NCBI RefSeq assembly: GCF_900637515.1
Contig: NZ_LR134375.1
Span: 1,474,501 to 1,538,500 of the forward strand
Length of the DNA stretch: 64,000 bases
Origin: Veillonella dispar
Lineage (GTDB): Bacteria; Bacillota; Negativicutes; Veillonellales; Veillonellaceae
Reading direction: 5' to 3'
The notes beneath the pieces were generated by a model. That model saw only the letters and a program-made list of their open reading frames with translations. It ran no database searches and was not told the origin of the DNA. The translations under genes were made by a program, and so were the position numbers. Positions within the stretch are counted from its first letter, which is position 1. Every line of letters starts with the position of its first letter. Positions 18,804-26,981 of the stretch are shown one piece after another.

Positions 18804-20063
18804 TTAAAATACTTGTTTGATACCAAAGTAGGTACCACCATTCGTGGAACCGAACGGTCTGGTCATTTGAATAACCCCATAAGTATCTTTATGTAAACGT
18901 ATATCACTACGAATACGATATTTGCGATTGTTAAGGTCATATACCGCTGCGGATAATGAAACTGGACCACGTAAATTATAGTCAACGCCAAGTCCTAATT
19001 CACTTTCAAAAATACCGCCCCGTACTAGCCATTTAGAGCTAATGAATCGACCTGCATTTAAATCGAATTTAGTGCCATCGCCGATATTGGAAAGGCCAAG
19101 CTCAGCCATACCTTTATCATTATAAGCACGAACGCGACCATTGATGCGGAATTCATCATCTGTTGTGTTATATAACAAATCTACAGAAGGCTCAACTTTA
19201 GTAGATGACTTTTTTTCAACATTATTTCCATCTACTACATTTCCACTTGCATCAGTTTGATAGGCTTTACCACCCATCAATTTGTTGATGCGAGCTGAAA
19301 TTTGTGCCGTATTATGTAATGTTTCCTTAATATTTTCCTGTGCTTTAGGATCTGTTACAGTTGACTCCATAGAACGAGCCATATTATCTACACGATCCGT
19401 AGTTTGTTTTAAGTTAGTCAAAATAGCACGCATATCATTGCCTGCATTACCATCTGCATTAAATTGTTGAGCAGCTTGATTTAGCTGTGCCGTTACATCA
19501 GCCATATTTTGTGTAATCGCTACAGCATTATCAGCCATCGTCGCAGTAGATTGCAAGGAATGTTTAAGTGCATTTTGCGTTGCTGGATCACCAATAATAT
19601 TATTGATAGATTGCAACATTTTTTCGGTGCCATCCATTAGTTTTTGAGCGCTTTGCATCGCTTTATCCATAGCGTCTGCACCTTCGCCCTTAACAGAGTC
19701 ACCATCTTTTAAAAATACCTTAGATTGGCCTGGTGAAATTTGAATAAACTTATCACCTAAAAAACCATCTGATCCCAATGTGAACGTAGAGTCACTTGGA
19801 ATTTGTGTTTTTTCATCAAGCTTCATTTTTACTACTACACCATGTGGTGTAATCTCGATATCAGAGACATTACCGATGGCCACACCTGAGTATTTAACTT
19901 GATTGCCATTTTTTAGGCCATTAACTTGAGCAAAATCACCGGTAATTGTCATTTGCGGTTTAGCCCATATATCAATGCGGCCTACAAAAAGTATTCCCGC
20001 AATAAATAGAGCTATACCTATTATTGTGAAAGCCCCTACCTTGGCCTCCGTCGTCCACTTCAT
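18804..20063 (-). CDS. mlaD: MCE/MlaD-family lipid transport protein with C-terminal barrel-like domain
   Basis: Substrate-binding protein of the Mla phospholipid transporter. The 419 residues are over twice E. coli MlaD (183). An N-terminal transmembrane helix (about 12-29) and one MCE domain (about 38-118) are followed by a long helical region (about 125-240), a polar linker, and a C-terminal stretch of about 130 residues with alternating amphipathic strands ending GTYFGIKQVF, which looks like an outer-membrane beta domain. I recall that V. parvula MlaD has been described as spanning both membranes in this way. The start overlaps the mlaF stop (TAATG). Confidence 0.9.
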   Translation of the reverse strand: MKWTTEAKVGAFTIIGIALFIAGILFVGRIDIWAKPQMTITGDFAQVNGLKNGNQVKYSGVAIGNVSDIEITPHGVVVKMKLDEKTQIPSDSTFTLGSDGFLGDKFIQISPGQSKVFLKDGDSVKGEGADAMDKAMQSAQKLMDGTEKMLQSINNIIGDPATQNALKHSLQSTATMADNAVAITQNMADVTAQLNQAAQQFNADGNAGNDMRAILTNLKQTTDRVDNMARSMESTVTDPKAQENIKETLHNTAQISARINKLMGGKAYQTDASGNVVDGNNVEKKSSTKVEPSVDLLYNTTDDEFRINGRVRAYNDKGMAELGLSNIGDGTKFDLNAGRFISSKWLVRGGIFESELGLGVDYNLRGPVSLSAAVYDLNNRKYRIRSDIRLHKDTYGVIQMTRPFGSTNGGTYFGIKQVF

Positions 20064-20821
20064 TACACATCTCCCATCGCAGATACATTAATTGGTTCTG
20101 CTTCACCATGAATAAACTGTTGTACCTTTTTATTTGTAGAATTCTTAAAGTCTATTGTATCAGAAATTTCCACAAATTTCCCCTTATCAAGTAAGGCTAT
20201 GCGATCTGCCACGTAAAACGCGGATTGCATATCATGTGTTACTACGATAGAAGTACAACCAAGCCGTTTTTGCATCCCCTTAATTAGCATACTAATCGTA
20301 CCAGATGTAATAGGATCCAAGCCGGATGAAGGTTCATCATAGAGAATTAAGCTTGGGTCTAGCGCTATGGCGCGAGCTAAGCTAACGCGCTTTTTCATAC
20401 CGCCGGACAACTCGTTAGGCATATAAGATTCATAACCTTTCAAACCTACCCAATCTAGTCTCTCTGCTACAATGCGTCGTATCTCATCATCCCCTAAGTC
20501 CGTATGTTGACGTAAACCAAAGGCTACATTTTCGCCTACCGACATAGAATCAAATAGAGCAGAGTATTGGAATACCATCCCCATTTTTCTTCGTACTGTA
20601 TTAAATTCATCTTCAGATAATGTTGTAATATCTGTGCCATCTACAATAATCTGTCCCGATGTAGGGCGCTGCAAGCCAATTAATAATCGAAGCAATGTAC
20701 TTTTACCACTGCCACTACCACCTAATATAACCAACGTCTCCCCATCATTGATAGTAAGATTAATGGAGTCTAAAATCACACGTGACTCATAGGCAACTAC
20801 AACATCGCGTAGTTCTATCAT
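20063..20821 (-). CDS. mlaF: Mla ABC transporter ATP-binding protein
   Basis: ATPase of the Mla-type phospholipid ABC transporter. The 252 residues show Walker A (GGSGSGKST), Q-loop (VFQYSALFDSM, with the MlaF-type sequence after the Gln), signature (LSGGMKKRVSLARA), Walker B (LILYDEPSSGLDP) and H-loop (VVTHD). The ATG has GAGGG upstream, and its stop overlaps the mlaD start. Order mlaE-mlaF-mlaD. Confidence 0.94.
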   Translation of the reverse strand: MIELRDVVVAYESRVILDSINLTINDGETLVILGGSGSGKSTLLRLLIGLQRPTSGQIIVDGTDITTLSEDEFNTVRRKMGMVFQYSALFDSMSVGENVAFGLRQHTDLGDDEIRRIVAERLDWVGLKGYESYMPNELSGGMKKRVSLARAIALDPSLILYDEPSSGLDPITSGTISMLIKGMQKRLGCTSIVVTHDMQSAFYVADRIALLDKGKFVEISDTIDFKNSTNKKVQQFIHGEAEPINVSAMGDV

Positions 20822-20841
20822 AAATCCCTCTAGCGTATCTA

Positions 20842-21603
20842 CTAATATAACAAGGTAGATAAAAAGTAATTTAATACAAATACTAAAATAATACTAGTTA
20901 CTACAGAACTAGTTGTGGAAAAGCCTACGGCTTCTGCGCCCATTTTAGTTTCCATCCCCTTATAGGAGCCTACCAATGCAATAACAGCACCAAACACACT
21001 GGACTTAACTAAGCCTAATGTGAAGTCTGAAATAGTAGAAAACATTTGAATAGAATCTAAATAGGTACTTGGCGCTAAACCCTTAATTGCAGTAGCCACA
21101 AAGTAACCACCTGCAATGCCAATTACTACACCATAAAACGCCAATATAGGCACCATAATCATACATGCTACTACACGAGGTACCACAAGATAACCAATAG
21201 GATCGACAGCCATAACACGAAGCGCATCGATTTGTTCGGTTACCTTCATTGTACCAATTTCAGCCGTGATGGCAGCGCCAACACGGCCAGCTAGTACTAC
21301 CCCTACTAAGATGGGACCTAATTCACGTCCCATAGCAACAGCCATAAGACCACCTACAGTGCTTTGTGCACCATATGTAATCAATACATCTGTAATCTGT
21401 AAGGTCATAACTGCACCTGCAAATAGTAGCGTTAAGCTAATAATCGGCAATGAATCTACACCTAGGTGAGCCATCTGCTGGAATACATGCCACAGATTAA
21501 TCATTTTCAGTTGTCTAATTGTGTGCCACACCAATAATGTAGCACTCCCCATCTGTGATAGGCCGTTCATTACAGCTCGTCCTATCGATTCTAGCCAATT
21601 CAA
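20842..21603 (-). CDS. mlaE: Mla ABC transporter permease (MlaE)
   Basis: Integral membrane permease of the MCE/Mla transporter (MlaE/YrbE family), 253 residues with about five transmembrane helices and the conserved RELGP and AEIGTMKVTEQIDAL segments. The start is a TTG at 21603 with AAAGGG 8 nt upstream. The gene begins 31 nt after the S55 peptidase gene and precedes mlaF by 20 nt, consistent with one transcript. Confidence 0.94.
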   Translation of the reverse strand: MNWLESIGRAVMNGLSQMGSATLLVWHTIRQLKMINLWHVFQQMAHLGVDSLPIISLTLLFAGAVMTLQITDVLITYGAQSTVGGLMAVAMGRELGPILVGVVLAGRVGAAITAEIGTMKVTEQIDALRVMAVDPIGYLVVPRVVACMIMVPILAFYGVVIGIAGGYFVATAIKGLAPSTYLDSIQMFSTISDFTLGLVKSSVFGAVIALVGSYKGMETKMGAEAVGFSTTSSVVTSIILVFVLNYFLSTLLY

Positions 21604-21634
21604 CAGTTTAGCCCTTTCCCCTTACATTTTCAGC

Positions 21635-23641
21635 TTATTCAGCTGCATTAGTATCATTTACTTTAGATTCATCCTTTTTATCAGGTGTTTTTTGGTCTTG
21701 TTTATCAGATTTTTTCACATCTTGTTTATCAGACTTTTTCACATCTTTTTTACTGGATTTATCCTTTTTGGATTGGTCTTCCAATTCTAATTTATGTTCC
21801 ATCTTGCTTTGATTTTTAACTTCTTTTACGCGTTTAGCTAATGCTTTATCGCGATCGGCTGGTTTCATAACATGAATTGTAAATTGACCATCACCTTGAA
21901 CGATGTATTCCGTATCAATAGCAGTTTTTTCTATTTGATTATCATCGTCCTTACTAGAACTCAAATCTTCTTGACCTGTTTTTTTCTTTACATCCCCTGG
22001 CATAGGTTTTGATTCCACATCTTTAAGTTTAGCTTTTTTAACAGATTGGGAACCATCTTCATCAACAAGACTAATGCCATCTTCTAAAAACTCTACAACG
22101 ATTTGATTATTTGTATCAGTCTTTTGAATTTCATCATAAAGTTCATTAAAATCTTTATGAACTTTTAAGCGACGTAAAATTTCATCAGTTAAATTATATT
22201 TTTGCTTTTCTAATACATAAGGTAATGGGATTTCACCGCCCCCACGCACCTCTAAGGTATACTTGCCAACAGCTTGATCCTCAGGAACCTTAAAGAAGAT
22301 TTGTTTAACGACCTTCTCACCGCGGAACGGCTCCAACGTTACATCTACAACGATTGTATCACCAGGGGAAACAATGGTTGAAGATGCAGAGGCATCAACA
22401 AGCTTAGCTGTTTTCTTATCTTGTGTCACCTCAGTTTCTACAGAGATGTCAGAAATTTCATAATTAATGAATCGGTTATTCATAAGAACGTCGATAACAT
22501 TATAGAACTCATCAACAGCCTTCTCAGAGATAGAGTCAGAGCTATAGAACATATTAGTTCGCGTCAACGGTTTATGCTCTTTACCTCTTGGTGTGATTGT
22601 ATAAGAAATGGTAGCCGTACCAGCGCCACTACGATCCAACGTTTTATTCAACATGTTATATAGAGATGTAGCCGCTAAAGTCGGTGTCATCTCACTATCT
22701 TCAATAACCTTAACAGAGCTAGTTTTATCACGCCCCATATCAAGGTCTTTCAAATGGAATCGCATAGGGATCCCTGGAGAAATCACACCAGAAACACCTG
22801 CAATACCAGCACCTCTATCTTCAGTTACAGAGCCAACTTCCTTGCCCATAGAGCCCAATTTGAAAGCAGCATCATAACTTTTAACTACTGTAAAGATGCT
22901 TGCATTATGCATGAAGTAGTTTGAGGAGCCATGTTTTAAGAATGGATGACCAAAGGCAACAATCTTTTCCCCATCTACATAGGTAACAGTACCAATGGCC
23001 CCCAGTTTTAGGTCACCATCAACTAGTAATGCTGCTACAGAACCACCGGCTTCTAGAGGTTTAGCAATTTCATCACCACTAGCACTAGCCGTATCATATG
23101 TTTCATATTTATATTGTGGCAACTTGGATTTGAAGTAATCCATGGATGCTGCATCAAAGCCATAAGCCATAAGTGGCGTGCCAAGAGGGATCAATTGTTT
23201 ATCATCCCATGGTTTGGATAAGTTCTTCTCATATGGAATATTCCATAATTTCACCATATCCTCGATAGGGGTAATCATCCCAATCGTACCATCTGCAAAG
23301 CCCCAGCCATAAGCAACAGCACCAACGAGCTTACCATTTATATATACAGGACTACCACTCATGCCATGAGCGATGCCGCCTGTTTTTTCCATAACAGGAC
23401 CAGAGAACTTCGCTAAAATAAGATGACCAGATGGTCCCTTATCCTTCATGACACCAAGTACCTTTACATCAAAGGTAGAAATGGTATCTCCTACAATTAC
23501 AGTTTTTGCAATGCCTTCCATACCTGTAGTTACATCATTGACAGGCATGAAATCAACAGCCTGTGCAGCTGTAAGTGAAGTACAGAAGAAAAGCGCCAGT
23601 ATCGCTTTTCTATACCGACGCCAAGAATGAGAAAACTTCAT
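21635..23641 (-). CDS. SpoIVB-like S55 family peptidase, secreted
   Basis: A 668-residue exported protein. The signal peptide (AAQA, about residue 28) is followed directly by an S55 (SpoIVB) peptidase domain with the nucleophile motif GMSGSP (Ser95) and nearby His92. The middle part (about 230-500) is strand-rich, and the last ~110 residues are a Lys/Asp-rich tail with short KKSDKQD repeats. SpoIVB in spore formers is a PDZ serine protease that triggers sigma-K processing; no PDZ domain is obvious here. The ATG has AAAGGAGAG upstream. Its position between the lipoyl-like gene and mlaE suggests a role in the envelope rather than sporulation. Substrate unknown. Confidence 0.8.
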   Translation of the reverse strand: MKFSHSWRRYRKAILALFFCTSLTAAQAVDFMPVNDVTTGMEGIAKTVIVGDTISTFDVKVLGVMKDKGPSGHLILAKFSGPVMEKTGGIAHGMSGSPVYINGKLVGAVAYGWGFADGTIGMITPIEDMVKLWNIPYEKNLSKPWDDKQLIPLGTPLMAYGFDAASMDYFKSKLPQYKYETYDTASASGDEIAKPLEAGGSVAALLVDGDLKLGAIGTVTYVDGEKIVAFGHPFLKHGSSNYFMHNASIFTVVKSYDAAFKLGSMGKEVGSVTEDRGAGIAGVSGVISPGIPMRFHLKDLDMGRDKTSSVKVIEDSEMTPTLAATSLYNMLNKTLDRSGAGTATISYTITPRGKEHKPLTRTNMFYSSDSISEKAVDEFYNVIDVLMNNRFINYEISDISVETEVTQDKKTAKLVDASASSTIVSPGDTIVVDVTLEPFRGEKVVKQIFFKVPEDQAVGKYTLEVRGGGEIPLPYVLEKQKYNLTDEILRRLKVHKDFNELYDEIQKTDTNNQIVVEFLEDGISLVDEDGSQSVKKAKLKDVESKPMPGDVKKKTGQEDLSSSKDDDNQIEKTAIDTEYIVQGDGQFTIHVMKPADRDKALAKRVKEVKNQSKMEHKLELEDQSKKDKSSKKDVKKSDKQDVKKSDKQDQKTPDKKDESKVNDTNAAE
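21697..21744 (-). repeat. Two 24-bp tandem repeats in the S55 peptidase tail
   Basis: Two adjacent 24-nt units (21697-21720, 21721-21744) differ at one base and encode DVKKSDKQ-type octapeptides; a third, degenerate unit follows. The whole-codon unit length means copy-number change would keep the reading frame. Confidence 0.8.
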
Positions 23642-23653
23642 TCCTTCTCTCCT

Positions 23654-23938
23654 TTATTTACTTTCTACTGTGACAACGATTTGATCACGAGAAACGTCTG
23701 AGCCCACTGTAACATTGACCGCCGTTACAGTACCAGTTACAGTAGATTTAGCAGCAGCCATAGGGCCAGCCAATGTCTCTACAGTTACCAATGTTTGACC
23801 TTCTGTTACAGCAGAGCCAACAGAAACTGTAGAAGCAACTTTACCTGTTAATACACTTTGGTATGATACAGGGGCCGCCATTACAGAGCTAACACTTAAA
23901 ATGCCTAAAGCAGCTAATGCCAACACTACTCTTTTCAT
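23654..23938 (-). CDS. Small secreted biotinyl/lipoyl-like domain protein
   Basis: A 94-residue protein: signal peptide to VMA (about residue 21), then about 70 residues with two related halves. These resemble the barrel-sandwich hybrid of biotinyl/lipoyl carriers and HlyD-type adaptors (VGSAVTEGQTLVTVE and TGTVTAVNVTVGSDV). The modifiable Lys of a true carrier (MKM) is absent; that turn reads GPMAAAKST. So it is more likely a structural or adaptor domain than a cofactor carrier. The ATG has AGGAGGG upstream, and a strong promoter lies 40-65 nt before it. It is the first gene of the operon leading into the S55 peptidase, mlaEFD and tolC. The function is not recognised. Confidence 0.75.
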   Translation of the reverse strand: MKRVVLALAALGILSVSSVMAAPVSYQSVLTGKVASTVSVGSAVTEGQTLVTVETLAGPMAAAKSTVTGTVTAVNVTVGSDVSRDQIVVTVESK

Positions 23939-23976
23939 AACGATCCCTCCTTTTACAAAATTAGTTATGTATTTAT

Positions 23977-24005
23977 AGTATACTAAATTATTACTAATAT
24001 TTCAA
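23977..24005 (-). promoter_or_regulatory. Promoter of the lipoyl-like/S55/mla/tolC operon
   Basis: On the minus strand: -35 TTGAAA (24000-24005), 17-nt spacer, -10 TATACT (23977-23982), five of six matches each. The -10 sits in the palindrome TAGTATACTA. Confidence 0.75.
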
Positions 24006-24026
24006 ACAAAATTGTATGCAACGAAT

Positions 24027-25370
24027 TCATTTTATAATTACAATATCCTCATAGGTCGTAGGATTTGAAGTCGCTTTATGAACATATGTATCATTGACTA
24101 CTAAATCAACACTACCTTGATTCGATAATTCAGCACCATCCACGACGCCTAGTTTGGATAATAGTTGAGCCCCTTCTTGTTGTGTAACCCCTACGGATTG
24201 AAGCCCAGCTTTATCAACAGTAAGAACCACCAAATTATGATCTTTAGTAGTTCCTATAAAACTACGAGCTTTATTATGGGTCCCATCAGCACCAACATAG
24301 TTACCATTTTTCAAAACCATAGTACCTGCTTGTAAAGCTGCTCCACCAGTGGTATTCACTTGTGCCAACTCCGGTCTATTTTGAATCGTAATCGGTGTGC
24401 CCACCTTTAATTTACGTAACGCATCCCTAGATTCTCCATGACCAGATAATACGTATTGGTTTTCTCCAATTTTAGAATTCCCTTTTTGACCACTAACCAC
24501 CTTGCCATTAGCAACAGTCACTTCGTATCCAAAGTCATTAGTCTTTGTAGATGCCCCATACGCTGATGTATATAGAGTCAAAGCATTTTCTTTACGACTT
24601 GTATTAACAGAGGTAATCAGGAATGTATCCTTCTGTGTTTTAGCCTGTAGTAAAGGTCTTTTTTCTTCAATAAAATATCCACGATTTGGTGTATATCGCA
24701 AGGTGCCACGGTTAGAAATACGCTCTAAATCAATAGTTCCATCACTTGCTACCGAATAAGGGCGATCAAAACTACTACCTTTTACCTTTGCGCCAATTAT
24801 AGCAGTATGCGATTGAATCACAGATGATAAGGCTTTTCCTTCTGAAACATGGGCTACTACCATAGGTGAATCATTATCAACAGATAGCGCAAAGGCTTGA
24901 ATCTTACCTTCTGCTACAGTGTTATTAATCTTACTATACGTAACGGATTTATTTACGTCTTTTGTAGTTTGTTGGGCATAGCTAGAAAATAAATCGACTA
25001 CAATACGCGATGGCTTTTCCAATGTAAACTCATGGTGTTGTACATCCTTATTAGCTGTCAATGTTACTTGTAAAGCTCCCTTAACAGGTTGCAAGCCAAT
25101 ACCTTTTAAAACACCTGTTTTCGTATTATTTTGAGCTATAGGTCCAGTCAATCCATTTGTCGTACCCCCTAGGTTAAGAGTAAGAGCATGTGTGGACTCA
25201 TTATAAGATTTCGTCCAAGATACAGGCATTTCAGATACATCTAATACAATTCGACTTGTACCGTCGTGATTAGATACACGTACACCTGTTAAATTTCCAG
25301 CTTCAGCATAAGGTATTGTACTGCCTAAAAAGCCTAACACAGCAAAAGTCATATATAAATATCGTTTCAT
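24027..25370 (-). CDS. AMIN-domain protein with degenerate phosphodiester glycosidase (DUF2233/NAGPA) domain
   Basis: A 447-residue exported protein. Signal peptide to AEA (about 24), an AMIN-like beta domain (about 28-130, LTGVRVSNHDGTSRIVLDVS), and a C-terminal half resembling the NAGPA/phosphodiester glycosidase family. The latter includes the TKDHNLVVLTVDKAG segment and the G.T..E.A..L..LGV helix. The catalytic-core NLDGGGSS usually found after that helix reads GAELSNQGSVDL here, so activity is doubtful. AMIN domains target proteins to the cell envelope, often via peptidoglycan. The ATG has GAGGA upstream and a strong promoter. It forms its own transcript between mreB and the mla operon. 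Confidence 0.7.
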   Translation of the reverse strand: MKRYLYMTFAVLGFLGSTIPYAEAGNLTGVRVSNHDGTSRIVLDVSEMPVSWTKSYNESTHALTLNLGGTTNGLTGPIAQNNTKTGVLKGIGLQPVKGALQVTLTANKDVQHHEFTLEKPSRIVVDLFSSYAQQTTKDVNKSVTYSKINNTVAEGKIQAFALSVDNDSPMVVAHVSEGKALSSVIQSHTAIIGAKVKGSSFDRPYSVASDGTIDLERISNRGTLRYTPNRGYFIEEKRPLLQAKTQKDTFLITSVNTSRKENALTLYTSAYGASTKTNDFGYEVTVANGKVVSGQKGNSKIGENQYVLSGHGESRDALRKLKVGTPITIQNRPELAQVNTTGGAALQAGTMVLKNGNYVGADGTHNKARSFIGTTKDHNLVVLTVDKAGLQSVGVTQQEGAQLLSKLGVVDGAELSNQGSVDLVVNDTYVHKATSNPTTYEDIVIIK

Positions 25371-25449
25371 TTACAATTCCTCTATAGCGACAATCCATAT
25401 TAATAGGTTTATATTCATACATCAATTTTATACAATATACTTTTACTAT

Positions 25450-25478
25450 AGTATACATCATAAAGATGAAAATTTCAA
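25450..25478 (-). promoter_or_regulatory. Promoter of the AMIN-domain gene
   Basis: On the minus strand: -35 TTGAAA (25473-25478), 17-nt spacer, -10 TATACT (25450-25455), followed by an 80-nt leader. The hexamers and spacing are identical to those of the mla operon promoter. Confidence 0.72.
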
Positions 25479-25495
25479 AAAGGATGCACTAAAAA

Positions 25496-25558
25496 AAGGA
25501 GTTACTATCTACAGTTATTCCATTCTACAATGGCCTATCTATAAATAGTAACTTCCTT
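25496..25558 (-). terminator. Long branched terminator after mreB
   Basis: Outer arms AAGGAGTTACTAT (25496-25508) and ATAGTAACTTCCTT (25545-25558) pair with one bulged T; inside is a CCATT/AATGG hairpin. On the minus strand it runs into T7. It lies 28 nt after the mreB stop. Confidence 0.7.
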
Positions 25559-25586
25559 AAATTCTACATTATTTCAATAAAATATT

Positions 25587-26981
25587 TTATTGTAATTCAT
25601 CCAATGTATCACGCAATTGTGACATTTCATCAAGAGCCTTTGCAACCCCTTTGATAACAGCATATCTTGGAGACTCTACCAAATAAGACGCAATACCAAC
25701 AGAACGTGTAATAACACGATCTAAACCATCGATGAGAGCACCGCCACCTGTCAGAATGATACCATGATCATTAATGGCTGCTACAAGTTCTGGAGGTGTT
25801 TTTTCTAAAATCGATTTAATACCTTCTAGAATATTCATCACTTGCGCCTCTAAGGCACGTTGAATTTCTAAGGAATTAACAGCAACCATCTTAGGTAATC
25901 CAGAGCTAGCATCACGTCCTCTAACCTCTATAGTTCGCTCCTTAGCACGTCGATCTACAGTACCTACAGAAATCTTAATCTTTTCTGCTGTTAATGGTCC
26001 GATAACTAGTCTCTTCTTACGGCGTATATAACGGATAATCGATTCATTGAAAGAATCGCCCCCAATACGAAGGGATTCACTTACAACAACGCCCGTATCA
26101 CAAAGAACAGCAATATCTGTAGTACCGCCTCCTACATCGACAACCATGGCGCCAACTTGGTCAGCATCATTAAGGCCTGTACCCATAGCTGCCGCTAATG
26201 GTTCCTCTATAAGAACAGTCTTTTTAGCGCCTGTTCTAAGTAATGCCTCTAAAATAGCACGTTTTTCAACAGGCGTAATTCCAGACGGTACGCATACGAT
26301 AATACGTGTTTTCATTAATCTGGAAGCAGGCACAACTGATCGAATAAAGTATTTTAACATAAATTCGGTCATATCGTAATCTGCGATAACTCCCGCTTGA
26401 ACAGGACGAATAACAGATATTCCTTTAGGTGTACGTCCAACCATAGAACGTGCAGCTTCACCTAAGGCAAGAATATCTCCAGTTTTATCATCCCGTGCAA
26501 TATAGGCAGGCTCATCTAAGACTAGCCCTTTCCCTTTAGCAAAGATAAGAATATTAGCAGTTCCCAAATCTATGCCTAAGTCAAAGTTTAAAGAACGATT
26601 CAATCGCCCCATTAAATCGCCCACCTGCTCAGGACGAACTAGACGCTTTAATGTCATAGCAGGTGTAGTTTTCGCTATGGCAACGGTTTCACGATTACGA
26701 CGCTCAATACGGCGCATTTTGGTGACTTTAACCATGGCTTCACGCATATTGGAAGCTAAATGGCTAGCTTGCTTTGCTACACCCTCTGAAAGCTTCGTAG
26801 ACTTGCGTTTCGTCCTCCGTAATGGTTTACGATTAGAACTAGTTTTAGCATTTTCAACCTTTGCAGCACCTAAGTTTTGTTGCTCGTTGTATAAAGCCGG
26901 CCCTTTTGAGCGCCGGCTTCGTTTCTTTTTATTCTGTTTTGGCTCTGTACTTTTATTCGTCAACCCGAACAATATCAGCAC
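25587..26981 (-). CDS. mreB: MreB/Mbl-family actin homologue with basic N-terminal extension
   Basis: Bacterial actin that organises peptidoglycan synthesis. The actin core starts at about residue 134 ([10 protein letters not shown], phosphate 1). Phosphate 2 ([13 protein letters not shown]), the adenosine motif ([12 protein letters not shown]) and the usual [11 protein letters not shown] follow. The full frame is 464 residues, but MreB is normally 330-345. The first ~123 residues are extremely rich in Lys, Arg and Ser. The upstream GTG at 26981 overlaps murA by 29 nt and has a poor ribosome site. An internal ATG at 26612 has AGGTGG 8 nt upstream and would give a 341-residue standard MreB. 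The true start is undecided. Confidence 0.88.
   Translation of the reverse strand: MLILFGLTNKSTEPKQNKKKRSRRSKGPALYNEQQNLGAAKVENAKTSSNRKPLRRTKRKSTKLSEGVAKQASHLASNMREAMVKVTKMRRIERRNRETVAIAKTTPAMTLKRLVRPEQVGDLMGRLNRSLNFDLGIDLGTANILIFAKGKGLVLDEPAYIARDDKTGDILALGEAARSMVGRTPKGISVIRPVQAGVIADYDMTEFMLKYFIRSVVPASRLMKTRIIVCVPSGITPVEKRAILEALLRTGAKKTVLIEEPLAAAMGTGLNDADQVGAMVVDVGGGTTDIAVLCDTGVVVSESLRIGGDSFNESIIRYIRRKKRLVIGPLTAEKIKISVGTVDRRAKERTIEVRGRDASSGLPKMVAVNSLEIQRALEAQVMNILEGIKSILEKTPPELVAAINDHGIILTGGGALIDGLDRVITRSVGIASYLVESPRYAVIKGVAKALDEMSQLRDTLDELQ
26894..26919 (-). terminator. GC-rich hairpin after the murA stop, inside the mreB 5' frame
   Basis: AAGCCGGC/GCCGGCTT, an 8-bp perfect stem with a 10-nt loop, lies 34 nt after the murA stop. 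The trailing T run is short (CTTTAT). It may be a partial terminator for murA; if so, transcription into mreB is attenuated. Confidence 0.4.

Noticed and set aside
21697-21744. CRISPR-like repeat
   Set aside because: The units are directly adjacent without spacers and lie in frame in a coding tail.
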